Source: JACCZX01 sp963710675
GTDB taxonomy: Bacteria > Pseudomonadota > Gammaproteobacteria > Burkholderiales > Burkholderiaceae_F
Assembly: GCA_963710675.1 (NCBI GenBank)
Contig: CAVQBE010000021.1
Location: 248,001 to 312,000, forward strand
Direction of reading: 5' to 3'
DNA: 64,000 nucleotides
Within the stretch, counting starts at the first letter, position 1. Each line of letters starts with the position of its first letter. The notes beneath the pieces are model-generated. The model worked only from the letters and a program-made list of their open reading frames with translations, did no database searches and was not told where the DNA came from. Made by a program: the position numbers and the translations under genes. Shown here in pieces: positions 20,207 to 29,069 of the stretch.

Positions 20207-21152
20207 ATGCGCGCACAAAACATTCTGGAAACGATCGGCAACACGCCGACCATTCGCGTGAATCGCTTGTTCCGCGACATCGCACCTGCTGCTGAAGTGT
20301 GGATCAAGTCGGAGCGCGCGAATCCCGGCGGTTCGATCAAGGACCGTATCGCGTTATCGATGATTGAGGCTGCCGAAGCGAGCGGTGAGCTCAAGCGCGA
20401 TGGAACGATCATTGAGCCGACCTCGGGCAACACAGGCATCGGCCTGGCAATGGTCGCTGCGGTCAAAGGCTATCAACTCGTGCTGGTGATGCCAGACAGT
20501 ATGTCGGTCGAGCGCCGCCGCCTGATGCTGGCCTACGGCGCCAAGTTCGAACTTACGCCGCGCGAGAAAGGCATGCCGGGTTCGATCGAGCGCGCGAAGC
20601 AACTGGTGGCGCAAACGAAGGGCGCATGGATGCCGCAGCAGTTCGACAATCCCGCCAACATCGATGTGCATGTCCGCACGACTGCGCAGGAAGTGCTGCG
20701 CGATTTTCCCGAAGGGTTCGACGCCGTCATTACCGGTGTCGGCACCGGCGGTCATATCACCGCGCTGGCGCAAGTACTGAAGCCAAAATGGCCGCAGCTG
20801 AAAGTGTTCGCGGTCGAGCCGTCAGCGTCGCCGGTGATCTCGGGTGGCAAGCCGTCGCCGCATCCGATTCAAGGCATCGGCGCCGGCTTCATTCCGCAAC
20901 AACCTGAAAACAGAGCTGCTCGACGGAGTGATACTGGTTGAAGCAGAAGAGGCGCGCGAAATGGCGCGCCGTGCCGCGCGCGAAGAAGGCGTGCTGGTCG
21001 GCATCTCGTCCGGCGCTGCGCTGGCTGCGATCGCGAAGAAGCTGCCTGAATTCAAGAAGGATGCGCGCGTGCTCGGCTTCAATTACGACACCGGCGAGCG
21101 GTATCTGTCGATCGAGGGATTTTTGCCCGCTGAGGCGCCGCCGTCTATTTAG
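20207..21152 (+). CDS. cysK: Cysteine synthase A, one frameshift
   Basis: O-acetylserine sulfhydrylase, about 315 residues from ATG 20207. ILETIGNTPTIRVNRL, the PLP lysine in NPGGSIKDRIALSM and the substrate loop PTSGNTGIG are complete. A one-base insertion at about 20897 turns IPNNLKTELLDGVI into IPQQPEN and ends the first frame at 20941; the rest is read in the next frame to 21152 (GVLVGISSGAALAAIAKKL, FNYDTGERYLSIEGF). Incorporates sulfide into cysteine. Convergent with the sulfur transporter operon, 4-bp overlap of stops, which places sulfur import and assimilation side by side. Confidence 0.92.
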
Positions 21153-22488
21153 CGGGCGCAGTCATCGAGGTCAGTGGCATTGCGCAGTGGCCCAGCGCCT
21201 TCGACATTGTCCTGGCCGAGCTGCCACGGCGGCGGCTCATCGAACCGGTTATGCGGCGTGGCGCGCGACCAGTCGAGTGCAACAAACGCGAACGCAATCG
21301 TCCAAAAGGTGACCACGAAACAAGGGTGCGCGTGCGCCTCATGCTTTAAGCCGAAGCCGCTGCGCAACGGAATGCCGATCACAGCGAACCGGCAAATGCA
21401 GCAGCCATCCACACCCAGCCGTGCAGACTGCCGGTCGAAATGCCGGAAAGTACGCGCCGACATTGCAGCCGAATGCCAGTCGCGCCGAGTAGCCCAGCAC
21501 GAAGCCGGTCATGATCGCGACCAGCCATTGTTGCGCGCTTGCCTGAGTCGCGGCCGCGCGTGGCCGCGAAATTGGCCGCGATCAGCGCGCCAATCAGCAG
21601 CCCAATGTTGGTGACCGAGGTCACATCGGTCAGCAATGACGATTCGATGTGCGTCTGCTGGGTCTTCGCGACCCCAATAGGCATTGGCAGCGAGATCAAC
21701 GCCAAGCCACGTCGCGATCTTCGCGCCCCATAGGCCGAGCCCATAGACGATGCCCCATGTCTGGCCGGCGATGATCAGGTTCAGCACGCCGAACAGCGCA
21801 AGCAGCACCGCGCCGATATAGATCGCGCGCGGCCTTTCCACGTGTGTCGGTGCGTTTGCGTTTGTGCCATAGCCACGTCGCGAGCATGCCAAGCACGCAA
21901 GCTGCACAACAATGCTACCCCAACACCCAAATGCTCAGGCAACGATACCGGGGGCAAACTGCCAAGCGCCAGCCAGCGATCAAGATGGGCAGCGCCGAGA
22001 AAACTGCCGGCGATAAAGCCGGGCAGCACAGCGAGGCTGAAAAGCCGTTGCCCAGCCCCGCCTTGTACAGCGTTCCCGATCCACAGCCGTCGGCAATCTG
22101 CATCGCAGCGCCAAACACGAACGCGCCGATCACCAGGCTGACGGACAGCGGCGCGATCGCACCGCTCAACTCGTCATGTGACGCAATCAGCGGGATCGAC
22201 ACCAGCATGGCGAAGCCGATCGCGAGCAACTGCGCGAGAAATCCGGTGGGATCGCGCTCGCGGATCCAGACGCGCCATCCGGTGGTAAATCCAAACGAAA
22301 CGCTCGCGAGAACGGCGCCAAAGCCGATGCCGACCAGAAAGAGAAAACCCTGCCGCAGTCCAACTAGCCACGTGATCGCGAGCCAGGCGCAATGGCCCCA
22401 ATAACGAGCGGTGAGCTCGCGGCACGCGAGATCTGCGACCTTGATGGGCCGCGCACCGACGACGTGCCGTCGCCCGAGACGGTCCCAT
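21149..22488 (-). CDS. YeeE/YedE (TsuA-like) sulfur-compound transporter, several frameshifts
   Basis: Polytopic membrane protein of about 440 residues over at least four frame segments. Diagnostic blocks: GFLFLVGIGFGAVLASVSFG, ADGCGSGTLYKAGLGN with the conserved Cys, LPGFIAGSFLGAAHL, and FGCNVGAYFSGI carrying the second conserved Cys motif. These match thiosulfate-uptake YeeE proteins. Likely start ATG 22488, 12 bp after the upstream sulfurtransferase stop. The end at 21149 overlaps the convergent cysK stop. Thiosulfate as substrate is inferred from the family; the enzyme partner genes fit. Confidence 0.8.
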
Positions 22489-22500
22489 GACGGCGGCCAG

Positions 22501-23454
22501 TCACGTACTCTGCTGGCGAGCTTCAACTGCAGCCAGAATTGCTGCAACCGGCTAGGGACGTTTTCCATCGCCAATCCGGCATTCGACCAGTCGACGACGG
22601 ATTCTGGATATAACTTGACGTCTTTATGTCCCAGCAACTCCGATAGCACGAACCAGTTAGTCGCGGCCCAATGGCCAGTGTTGCAAAATGAAATCGTCGG
22701 CTGATTGGAGTCCACGCCGGCCTGTTGTGCGACACGTTTGATGCCGTCCGATCGGCAGAAGCTTGGCGTCCTTCGTGAACCAGACTTCGTGGCTGATGTT
22801 CTTTGCGCCGACGATCGTCCCTGGTGTCTTGGCGGCGGTATGTCGCGTTTGACCCGCGAAGAATGCAGCCGGCCGCGCATCGAGCAAACGTGCAGAACGA
22901 TCGCTGACGACTTGAGCGACTTCATCGCGGGTTGCAATCAACCGCGGGTCAAGCCTGACTTTGAATGTTGAGGGAGGGCGAGTCGACCGATATCGGTGGA
23001 CAGCGGCAAACCTGCGGCACGCCACGCTGTCATACCGCCGTTTAGAACCGATAACGCAGGAACGCCCTGCGGCTTTCAATGTCCAGTAAACACGCGCAGC
23101 TGACCCAAAATCAGTCGAGCTCTTGCCTTCGTACACCACGAGGACCGGAGTCGAGCGATCGATGGCTAAGCTGCTGAATCAGCGCCTAAGCGCGTCCGCG
23201 CTCGGAAGCTTGCCCGGACTGTCCGCCGGACCGCGCCATTTTGCGTACGGTGCGTGCTGTGCACCGGCTATATGGCCGGCTTCGTAAACGGATTTGCCCC
23301 CGACTTTTCCTTCTCGAATGTCAACGATGCGCAATTTCGGATCGCCCAGTTTCGCTGCCACTTCGGCAGGGGCGAGCAGAGGCTGCGCCGTTACGCCGGT
23401 GGCGGCGCCAAACGCAATTAGCAACGAAACAACCAGTCGAATTCCCGAATGCAT
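22501..23454 (-). CDS. Periplasmic rhodanese-type sulfurtransferase (tandem domains), frameshifted
   Basis: Starts at ATG 23454 with a signal peptide (MHSGIRLVVSLLIAFGAATG, cleavage near VTAQP). The first rhodanese domain reads RIVDIREGKVGGKSVYEAGH and, after a slip near 23180, VYEGKSSTDFGSAARVYW with no cysteine at the active-site position. The second has LLDARPAAFF and the catalytic Cys in TISFCNTGHWAATNWFVL. This inactive-then-active arrangement is usual for SseA-like enzymes. At least four indels. It precedes the YeeE-type transporter and could hand persulfide sulfur to it or process imported thiosulfate in the periplasm. Confidence 0.8.
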
Positions 23455-23563
23455 TACTGCGCACGCCGTTGATTAGTGAGCTCGCGATGATGCCCCAAGC
23501 GCCGCTCGGCAAGACGTTCATTCCGGCATGTGCTTATTCGCGTTCCGAGCGCTGCCGGGCGGT

Positions 23564-24157
23564 ATGAGTTCAGCCTTTCGTAGCTTTGTCGTTGTCCTGG
23601 TGGTCTCCGTACTAGCCGCCTCGGTTGCCTACTTCGCGTGGCCGTGGCTAAAGAACGCGATTTATGTGGCGGAACTGCTTGCCGAAGAGCCGCCACGGAC
23701 TTTGCCGGTTCCGGTGCAAGGAGTGTCGTTGCGCGCCGTGCGCGATACGTTCGGTGCGCCGCGGCCGGGCGATCGCACGCATCAAGGCGTCGATATTTTT
23801 GCGCCGCGCGGCACCCCGGTCTTATCCGCGACGCGCGGCATCGTCGCCCGTATCGGCGAAAACAGCTTGGGCGGTACGGTTGTGTGGGTGCTTGGGCCGG
23901 GCGGCGACCGACACTACTACGCGCACCTGAATAGCGTGGCCGATATCAAGATGGGACAGCGCGTTGCGCCAGGTCACATGCTTGGCACTGTCGGTACCAG
24001 CGGCAACGCACGCGGCACTCCGCCGCACCTGCACTATGGCGTTTACCGGCGAGCTGAAGGAGCGATCAATCCGTTTCCGCTGCTAGCCCATCAGCTCGCC
24101 ATCGACAAATTGCCGGCGCGAAAAACCGGTGCGGCGATAGATCGGAGCGCAGAGTGA
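23564..24157 (+). CDS. M23-family (LytM-like) envelope peptidase
   Basis: 197 residues from ATG 23564. One N-terminal membrane anchor (FVVVLVVSVLAASVAYFAWP), then an M23 metallopeptidase domain with zinc ligands in THQGVDIFAPRGTPV (His and Asp) and PHLHYGVY (HxH). All expected catalytic residues are present, so it is probably an active peptidoglycan endopeptidase facing the periplasm. Its stop overlaps the next gene's GTG start (GTGA, 24154-24157), so the two are translationally coupled. Confidence 0.92.
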   Translation: MSSAFRSFVVVLVVSVLAASVAYFAWPWLKNAIYVAELLAEEPPRTLPVPVQGVSLRAVRDTFGAPRPGDRTHQGVDIFAPRGTPVLSATRGIVARIGENSLGGTVVWVLGPGGDRHYYAHLNSVADIKMGQRVAPGHMLGTVGTSGNARGTPPHLHYGVYRRAEGAINPFPLLAHQLAIDKLPARKTGAAIDRSAE

Positions 24158-24891
24158 CCGTTTCGCGGCGCCTCGTGCTCGGTGCGCTCACTATTGCGTT
24201 TGCCGAGGCTTGGTTGAGACGCGCCTACGCGCAGGATCGGCATCGCGCTGCGCGTGAAGCGCTGCTGCGCGAAATAGAAAGCGACATGCGCGCGACCGCG
24301 GGCGAGACCGGCCGTTCGACACTTAGCGAAGCGGTACGACGCGCGATGCAGTCGGTGCCGCGTGAGCGTTTCGTGCCAACTCATCTGGCTTTCGCCGCGT
24401 ACGAGAACCGTCCGTTGCCGATCGGCGAAGGCCAGACGATTTCGCAGCCATTCATTGTCGCGTTGATGACCGAGTTGCTGCAGCCGAAGCCGAACCACGT
24501 TGTGCTGGAAGTCGGCACGGGTTCTGGGTATCAGGCCGCCGTGCTCGCTGAGTGTGTCGCGAAGGTTTACTCGGTCGAGATCGTCGCGTCGCTTGCGCAG
24601 CGGGCGCGTGCAGCGCTGGATGCCGCCGGCTATCGCAACGTCGAGACGCGCATTGGTGATGGCTATTTGGGCTGGCCTGAAGCGGCGCCTTTTGACGGCA
24701 TCGTGGTCACGGCTGCGCCTGATCACGTACCGCCACGCCTGATCGAACAGCTGAAGCCTGGAGGCAGGCTGGTGATTCCGGTCGGTCCGCACCGAGCGAC
24801 GCAGGAACTGCTGGTGATCGAGGCCGGCCGCGACGGGAGCGCACTGACGCGACGGACGATTGCGGTTCGCTTTGTGCCTTTAACGCGTTGA
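24154..24891 (+). CDS. Protein-L-isoaspartate O-methyltransferase with export signal
   Basis: 245 residues from GTG 24154, overlapping the M23 gene stop. The first 27 residues (SRRLVLGALTIAFAEAWL, then AYAQ) form a twin-arginine-like signal ending in a plausible signal-peptidase site. The rest is a complete PIMT: PLPIGEGQTISQPFIVALM, the SAM-binding loop VLEVGTGSGYQAAVLA, FDGIVVTAAPDHVP, LKPGGRLVIPVG. PIMT repairs isoaspartyl damage using SAM, normally in the cytosol. Coupling to a periplasmic peptidase and the leader argue for export or membrane tethering, which raises the question of SAM supply. Confidence 0.87.
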   Translation: MTVSRRLVLGALTIAFAEAWLRRAYAQDRHRAAREALLREIESDMRATAGETGRSTLSEAVRRAMQSVPRERFVPTHLAFAAYENRPLPIGEGQTISQPFIVALMTELLQPKPNHVVLEVGTGSGYQAAVLAECVAKVYSVEIVASLAQRARAALDAAGYRNVETRIGDGYLGWPEAAPFDGIVVTAAPDHVPPRLIEQLKPGGRLVIPVGPHRATQELLVIEAGRDGSALTRRTIAVRFVPLTR

Positions 24892-24953
24892 GTCCAGCGT
24901 CGTGAGGCGTGTAACGGTCGGTTGGCTAGACTGCAGGTCCCTTCTCGATTGCG

Positions 24954-25943
24954 ATGCCAATGAACTATCGCCGCCTGGGTCGCTCCGGCCTGAAAGTTTC
25001 CGAGCTCTCGTTCGGCTCGTGGGTCACTTATGGCAATCAGGTCGATACGAGCGCGGCGCGCGAGTTGATGGCTGCCGCCTATGACTCGGGTGTCAATTTT
25101 TTCGATAACGCCGAGATCTACGCGCGTGGGCAGAGCGAAGAGATCATGGGATCGGTCTTGAAGGAGCTCGCGTGGCCGCGGGGCAAGTACGTGGTTTCGA
25201 CCAAGTTTTATTGGGGCATGGCGGCTGGGAAGGGCGATTTCCCGAATGAACGCAACACGCTGAATCGAAAATATCTACGTCAGGCAATCGACGGCTCGCT
25301 GAAGCGGCTGCAGCTCGACTACGTCGATCTGGTGTTTTGCCACCGGGCCGATCCGCATACCCCGGTCGAGGAAACTGTGTGGGCAATGCACGACATGGTC
25401 GAGCGCGGCCAGGCGCTGTACTGGGGCACCAGCGAGTGGACGGCCGATGAAATTCGCGCCGCGTGGCAGATTGCTGATCGACGCAACCTGCACAAGCCGG
25501 TGATGGAGCAGCCGCAGTACAACCTGTTTCATCGCAAGCGTGTCGAGCAGGAATACAAGCGGCTGTACGAAGACATCGGACTCGGCTTGACGACGTGGAG
25601 CCCGCTGGCTTCAGGACTATTGTCCGGCAAGTATCGTAAAGGGATTCCGCCCGGATCGCGCGGAGCGCTCGAGAGCTATGCGTTTCTTCGCGAGGGCCTG
25701 ACCGATCCGGCCAAGAACAAGACGGTGGCGCAACTCGAGTCGGTAGCGCAGGGATTGTCGTGCTCGCTGGCGCAATTGTCGCTCGCATGGTGTCTTACGA
25801 ACCCGCATGTCAGCACCGTGATCACCGGCGCTACACGGGTCGAGCAGGTTAAAGAGAACATGAGGGCGCTCGAAGTTGTGCCAAAGCTCACGCCTGAAGT
25901 GTTGAGCCAAGTTGATGCAATCGTGGGCCCGAACGTTGATTAG
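24954..25943 (+). CDS. Aldo/keto reductase (Kv-beta / YghZ-like)
   Basis: 329 residues, intact. TIM-barrel NADPH-dependent reductase: tetrad residues in FFDNAEIYARGQSEEIMG (Asp, Tyr), VVSTKFYWG (Lys) and LVFCHRADP (His); the C-terminal cofactor block is VITGATRVEQVKENM. Closest to the potassium-channel beta-subunit-like subfamily that reduces aldehydes such as methylglyoxal. Two start choices, ATG 24954 or 24960. Cytosolic; substrate unknown. Confidence 0.93.
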   Translation: MPMNYRRLGRSGLKVSELSFGSWVTYGNQVDTSAARELMAAAYDSGVNFFDNAEIYARGQSEEIMGSVLKELAWPRGKYVVSTKFYWGMAAGKGDFPNERNTLNRKYLRQAIDGSLKRLQLDYVDLVFCHRADPHTPVEETVWAMHDMVERGQALYWGTSEWTADEIRAAWQIADRRNLHKPVMEQPQYNLFHRKRVEQEYKRLYEDIGLGLTTWSPLASGLLSGKYRKGIPPGSRGALESYAFLREGLTDPAKNKTVAQLESVAQGLSCSLAQLSLAWCLTNPHVSTVITGATRVEQVKENMRALEVVPKLTPEVLSQVDAIVGPNVD

Positions 25944-25963
25944 CACATTGCTGCGGAGCGTAA

Positions 25964-25988
25964 TTTCATGAAAATTTACAGCGGGTAA
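25964..25988 (+). promoter_or_regulatory. Palindrome and seven-codon mini-ORF upstream of first PASTA gene
   Basis: The AT-rich 49-bp gap before the PASTA cluster contains the perfect 10-bp palindrome TTTCATGAAA at 25964-25973. An ATG inside it starts a tiny ORF, ATG AAA ATT TAC AGC GGG TAA (25968-25988), which ends 4 bp before the PASTA start. Either could be an operator or a translational leader, or coincidence. No clear promoter hexamers are evident. Confidence 0.25.
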
Positions 25989-25992
25989 AACG

Positions 25993-26997
25993 ATGCGAGC
26001 AAAAATTGCATTGTTAGTGAGTGCGTCTTTGCTAGCCGGTGCGGTCGCCGCGCAGCCCGTGCCCTGCGCCTCGGTTGCACCCGAAGTACGCGATCGTGTG
26101 CGGGAGGCCGGCGCCTGCCGCGATGCCGCGGACGATGCGGCGCCCCAGGCCACGGTCGCGCCGTCGGGCACGGTCACGATGACGCTGTCGGACGGAACAG
26201 TGGTGAGAATTCCGCGCGAGATCAGCTCAAATATCAACGACGGGCGCAAGCGGGCGGCGACCAACGCGCTTGCGCCGCCGAAGAGTGTGCCGCGGGTCGG
26301 GAAGTCCGCGCAATCCGGCCCTCGTGCTTCCGGTGACTCGCCTCCCGCGCTGCAGCAGCTGCAGGTGCCGGACGTGATCGGCCGCAGCGACGCAGATGTC
26401 GGCAGCGCGCTCGCCGAATTCAACATCAACCGAATACAAACGGCCAGTGCGGCACCAGCCGGTCAGGTGCTCGCGCAGGAGCCCGCCGCTGCAAGCCTGG
26501 TGTTCCCGGGAAGCACGGTGAGCCTGCAGATATCCGACGGTTCGCTTGCTGCGGCGACGGGTACGGGTATGCCTGTCACCACAGAAGCGCCCGCGTCTGC
26601 ACCAGCGGCTGCAGCGATTCCTGCGCCCGCACCCGTCGCCGAGCTAGTGCCCCCCGCTACCCGGACTGAGCCTGCGACGCGCGGATTACCGACCGTGTTC
26701 TCGACGAACAGTGCGCTGGTTCTCGGCGTGGGTGTGTCGCTCGGTCTGATCCTCGGGGCATTGTTGATGCGCCGGTGGCTGTTGCGCCGCGAGTTGATGG
26801 CAGAGCAAAGCGCGGCTGCGCCCGCGCTCTATCAGAAGCAGCCGGTCGACGTTGGCAGTGGCGCAGTAGCGACTGAAATGGTGCCTGAAGTTCGCTTCGC
26901 TGCACGTCGTGATCCGGGCGAGACGACGATTGAATTTGTCGCACTTGCGGACGACGAAGCAGCTGCGATAGAGCAGTCGAGCGAGCAGCATGGGTAA
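25993..26997 (+). CDS. PASTA-domain single-pass membrane protein 1
   Basis: 334 residues. Signal peptide 1-20 (MRAKIALLVSASLLAGAVAA). The mature N-terminus has a C-x16-C pair, C25 and C42, the second followed by Arg. One PASTA domain lies at about 123-185 (VPDVIGRSDADVGSALAEF then PGSTVSLQISDGSL), then a Pro/Ala linker, a membrane helix (about 241-259, GVSLGLILGALLMRRW) and a cytoplasmic tail with VRFAARRDPGETTIEF. PASTA domains elsewhere sense peptidoglycan or beta-lactams on Ser/Thr kinases and PBPs; no kinase or PBP is present here. It overlaps the next gene by 8 bp. Unknown function, likely an envelope sensor or scaffold. Confidence 0.87.
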   Translation: MRAKIALLVSASLLAGAVAAQPVPCASVAPEVRDRVREAGACRDAADDAAPQATVAPSGTVTMTLSDGTVVRIPREISSNINDGRKRAATNALAPPKSVPRVGKSAQSGPRASGDSPPALQQLQVPDVIGRSDADVGSALAEFNINRIQTASAAPAGQVLAQEPAAASLVFPGSTVSLQISDGSLAAATGTGMPVTTEAPASAPAAAAIPAPAPVAELVPPATRTEPATRGLPTVFSTNSALVLGVGVSLGLILGALLMRRWLLRRELMAEQSAAAPALYQKQPVDVGSGAVATEMVPEVRFAARRDPGETTIEFVALADDEAAAIEQSSEQHG

Positions 26998-27565
26998 CGA
27001 CGTTAAGCTGCGCGAACCGCTCCACGTCACCGGCGACGACGTTGAACGGGCACTGTTCGAGCAAAGCATGGACGAGCTCGCCGTTGCGCACATGTTTGAC
27101 CGATTGCGCGGCGTTGCGTCCCAGCGCGCCGCCGAAGAGCTCAATCGCGCGCTGGAGTTAGACATCTTCGAAGTGCTCGCAGAAGGATGGACCAAGGTGC
27201 CGGGGGTGCGCAATGCGATACAGCTCAGTGCGCTAGTCAAGGGACCGCCAGCGCTTGTCAATCTCGACTGGCACAACATCATCTCCAAGTCCCACGTCGT
27301 GCTCGACAGCAGCGTGGCGGAAAGTGCGTTGCCGCCGCTGAATCTAGACCTCGAGCTCGTCGCCAGCATTAAAAGCGCAGCGCTGGCTGCTCGCGATGGC
27401 TTCGTCGAGCTGGTTGCACTAGGCGATGCTTCGGTCATCGCGCGACTCAAGTACAAGAGCGTGCTACTGAAAGAGCACGCAACGGGTATCTCGGGTGCAC
27501 CGCGCGACCCGTTCAAGCGTCAAGCATCCGTAACCGAACGGCAAGACGTCGACATCCATATTTGA
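26990..27565 (+). CDS. Conserved protein of unknown function, PASTA partner 1
   Basis: 191 residues, no signal peptide or membrane helix, so probably cytosolic. Starts with ATG 26990, overlapping the PASTA1 stop by 8 bp. It is a clear paralogue of 29062-29640: both share LREPLHVT/LQTPITVS-like starts, a QRAA(D/E)EL(N) block, LPPL.L.L.L(V/I)A.I, and a near-identical C-terminal SGAPRDPFKRQ.SVT then DVDI.I. I do not recognise the family. Predicted mixed alpha/beta. The coupled arrangement suggests that it binds the cytoplasmic tail of its PASTA neighbour. Confidence 0.8.
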   Translation: MGNDVKLREPLHVTGDDVERALFEQSMDELAVAHMFDRLRGVASQRAAEELNRALELDIFEVLAEGWTKVPGVRNAIQLSALVKGPPALVNLDWHNIISKSHVVLDSSVAESALPPLNLDLELVASIKSAALAARDGFVELVALGDASVIARLKYKSVLLKEHATGISGAPRDPFKRQASVTERQDVDIHI

Positions 27566-27566
27566 T

Positions 27567-27755
27567 TGCCTGCGCAACGCCGTGTGAGCGCGCTGCGGAC
27601 TTGGCGACCGGCTAAACACCGACGGCCTCTTGTACCGGCAAGCTGACATCCGACGTTTTAGCCGTGTCGGCGCAATCGCGGCGCCGCGCGTTTGACCGCG
27701 ATCAGCGTGTCGAGGTGGCTCGCTGCTTGCCTCCGTATTAACGGGCGGACAGACG
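27567..27755. other. Intergenic spacer between PASTA modules
   Basis: 189 bp without a credible ORF. No terminator hairpin with a T-run, and no sequence repeated in the next spacer (29641-29736) that I can see. A promoter for the second module may lie here but none is obvious. Confidence 0.3.
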
Positions 27756-29069
27756 ATGCGAATGAAGCAGTTGCTGCGATCGTGCGTAATGATTTCACTA
27801 GCCGGCACCGTGGCCGTGGTGGCGGCGCAGGGAGTGTTGCGCCCGTGTGACTCACTTCCGCCCGGGGAGCGCGAGTCCGCGCAAGCGATCGGCGCTTGCC
27901 GAGAGCGCGCGCCGACCGTCGATGTGGTCCCGCAGGGTGTCCAGGGCACATCGCCCGTGCCGCGAGTTGTGGGCCTCAGCTTGGACGAGGCGCGTAGCAG
28001 GCTTGGTAGCTTCACGGTCAGGCGTTCGTATGCTGCAAGCGCGGAACCGGGCGGCACCGTAATAGAGCAACGGCCAGCGTCCCCCGCCCGGCTTCGCGCC
28101 GGCGCGCTCGTCCACGTCGTCGTGTCGGACGGAAGCCTGCGGCCCGCACCGCAGGTGCCAGCCCATCAAATCGACGGCGTGAGTAAGCCGGCTGAAGCAC
28201 CACCGCCACCACCGGTTGCGAGCAGTAGAGGTGCTCGGCAAAGCGCGCCTCCGACTGTCGTACGGGGCCAAGAAGTCGAAACGCGCCGAGCACCGGCGAG
28301 GACCGCCGCTTCGAAATCAATGAGCACCGCACGGAGCAGTGCCAAACGTTCCGACACTCGGACAGACAGCACGAAGGCGGCGGAAAGTCCTCCGCCAAGC
28401 GCGGTGGCTCGGAGCCCCGAACGTGTGACCGAGACGCTCGAGCTTCCGAATGTAATTGGACGTAGCTCTGCTGACGCGAGCGCTGCGCTGGCCGAGTTCC
28501 AGGTGGACCGTATCGAAGTCGTTGCCAATGCTGCGCCCAGTGGCCAGGTGTTGGGACAAGATCCGGCCCCTGGCACACAGGTCCCCGCAGGGAGTCCGAT
28601 CGGGTTGCAGGTATCGGACGGCTCACTGGCAAGCGTGGCTACCGCGACGCCGCAGGTCGCGCCGACGACGGCGCCGTCGCCCGCACCCGCACGTGCCGAG
28701 TCGTCTGCGCCAGCGCGAGCGCCTATGACATTGCCCAACATCGCGGTGCTGTTGCTGATTGCGGGTGTGTTGCTTGGCCTCGGCTTGGGCGCGCTGCTGA
28801 TGCGTCGCTGGTTGGCTAAGCGGCACTTGGTCGATGCCGGCGCGCTTGTGCCGACTGTTGCGTCGCCTCCGGGCGATCAGGTCGACACACCGGAACAGAC
28901 TGCGATTGAGAAAGCCGCTGCACCCTCCGCTGTGACGGCACCTGCGATGGCCGCGGCGCCGATAAGATTTGCTGCGCGTCTCGAGGAAGGCAAGACCAGG
29001 GTTGAATTCGCGGCGCCATTGGAGGCCGATGAAATGACGCTCGAGCACTCGAGAGAATTTCATGAGTAG
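27756..29069 (+). CDS. PASTA-domain single-pass membrane protein 2
   Basis: 437 residues. Signal peptide to about A24, then C31 and C48 in the same C-x16-CR spacing as PASTA1. First PASTA domain about 67-130 (VVGLSLDEARSRLGSFTVRR), a Ser/Pro/Ala-rich linker, second PASTA about 222-288 (LPNVIGRSSADASAALAEF), a membrane helix with LGLGLGALLMRRWLAKR, and a tail ending IRFAARLEEGKTRVEF plus an acidic end. The second PASTA is closest to the single PASTA of protein 1; the first is closest to PASTA 1 of protein 3. It overlaps its partner gene by 8 bp, exactly as in module 1. Function unknown. Confidence 0.87.
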   Translation: MRMKQLLRSCVMISLAGTVAVVAAQGVLRPCDSLPPGERESAQAIGACRERAPTVDVVPQGVQGTSPVPRVVGLSLDEARSRLGSFTVRRSYAASAEPGGTVIEQRPASPARLRAGALVHVVVSDGSLRPAPQVPAHQIDGVSKPAEAPPPPPVASSRGARQSAPPTVVRGQEVETRRAPARTAASKSMSTARSSAKRSDTRTDSTKAAESPPPSAVARSPERVTETLELPNVIGRSSADASAALAEFQVDRIEVVANAAPSGQVLGQDPAPGTQVPAGSPIGLQVSDGSLASVATATPQVAPTTAPSPAPARAESSAPARAPMTLPNIAVLLLIAGVLLGLGLGALLMRRWLAKRHLVDAGALVPTVASPPGDQVDTPEQTAIEKAAAPSAVTAPAMAAAPIRFAARLEEGKTRVEFAAPLEADEMTLEHSREFHE

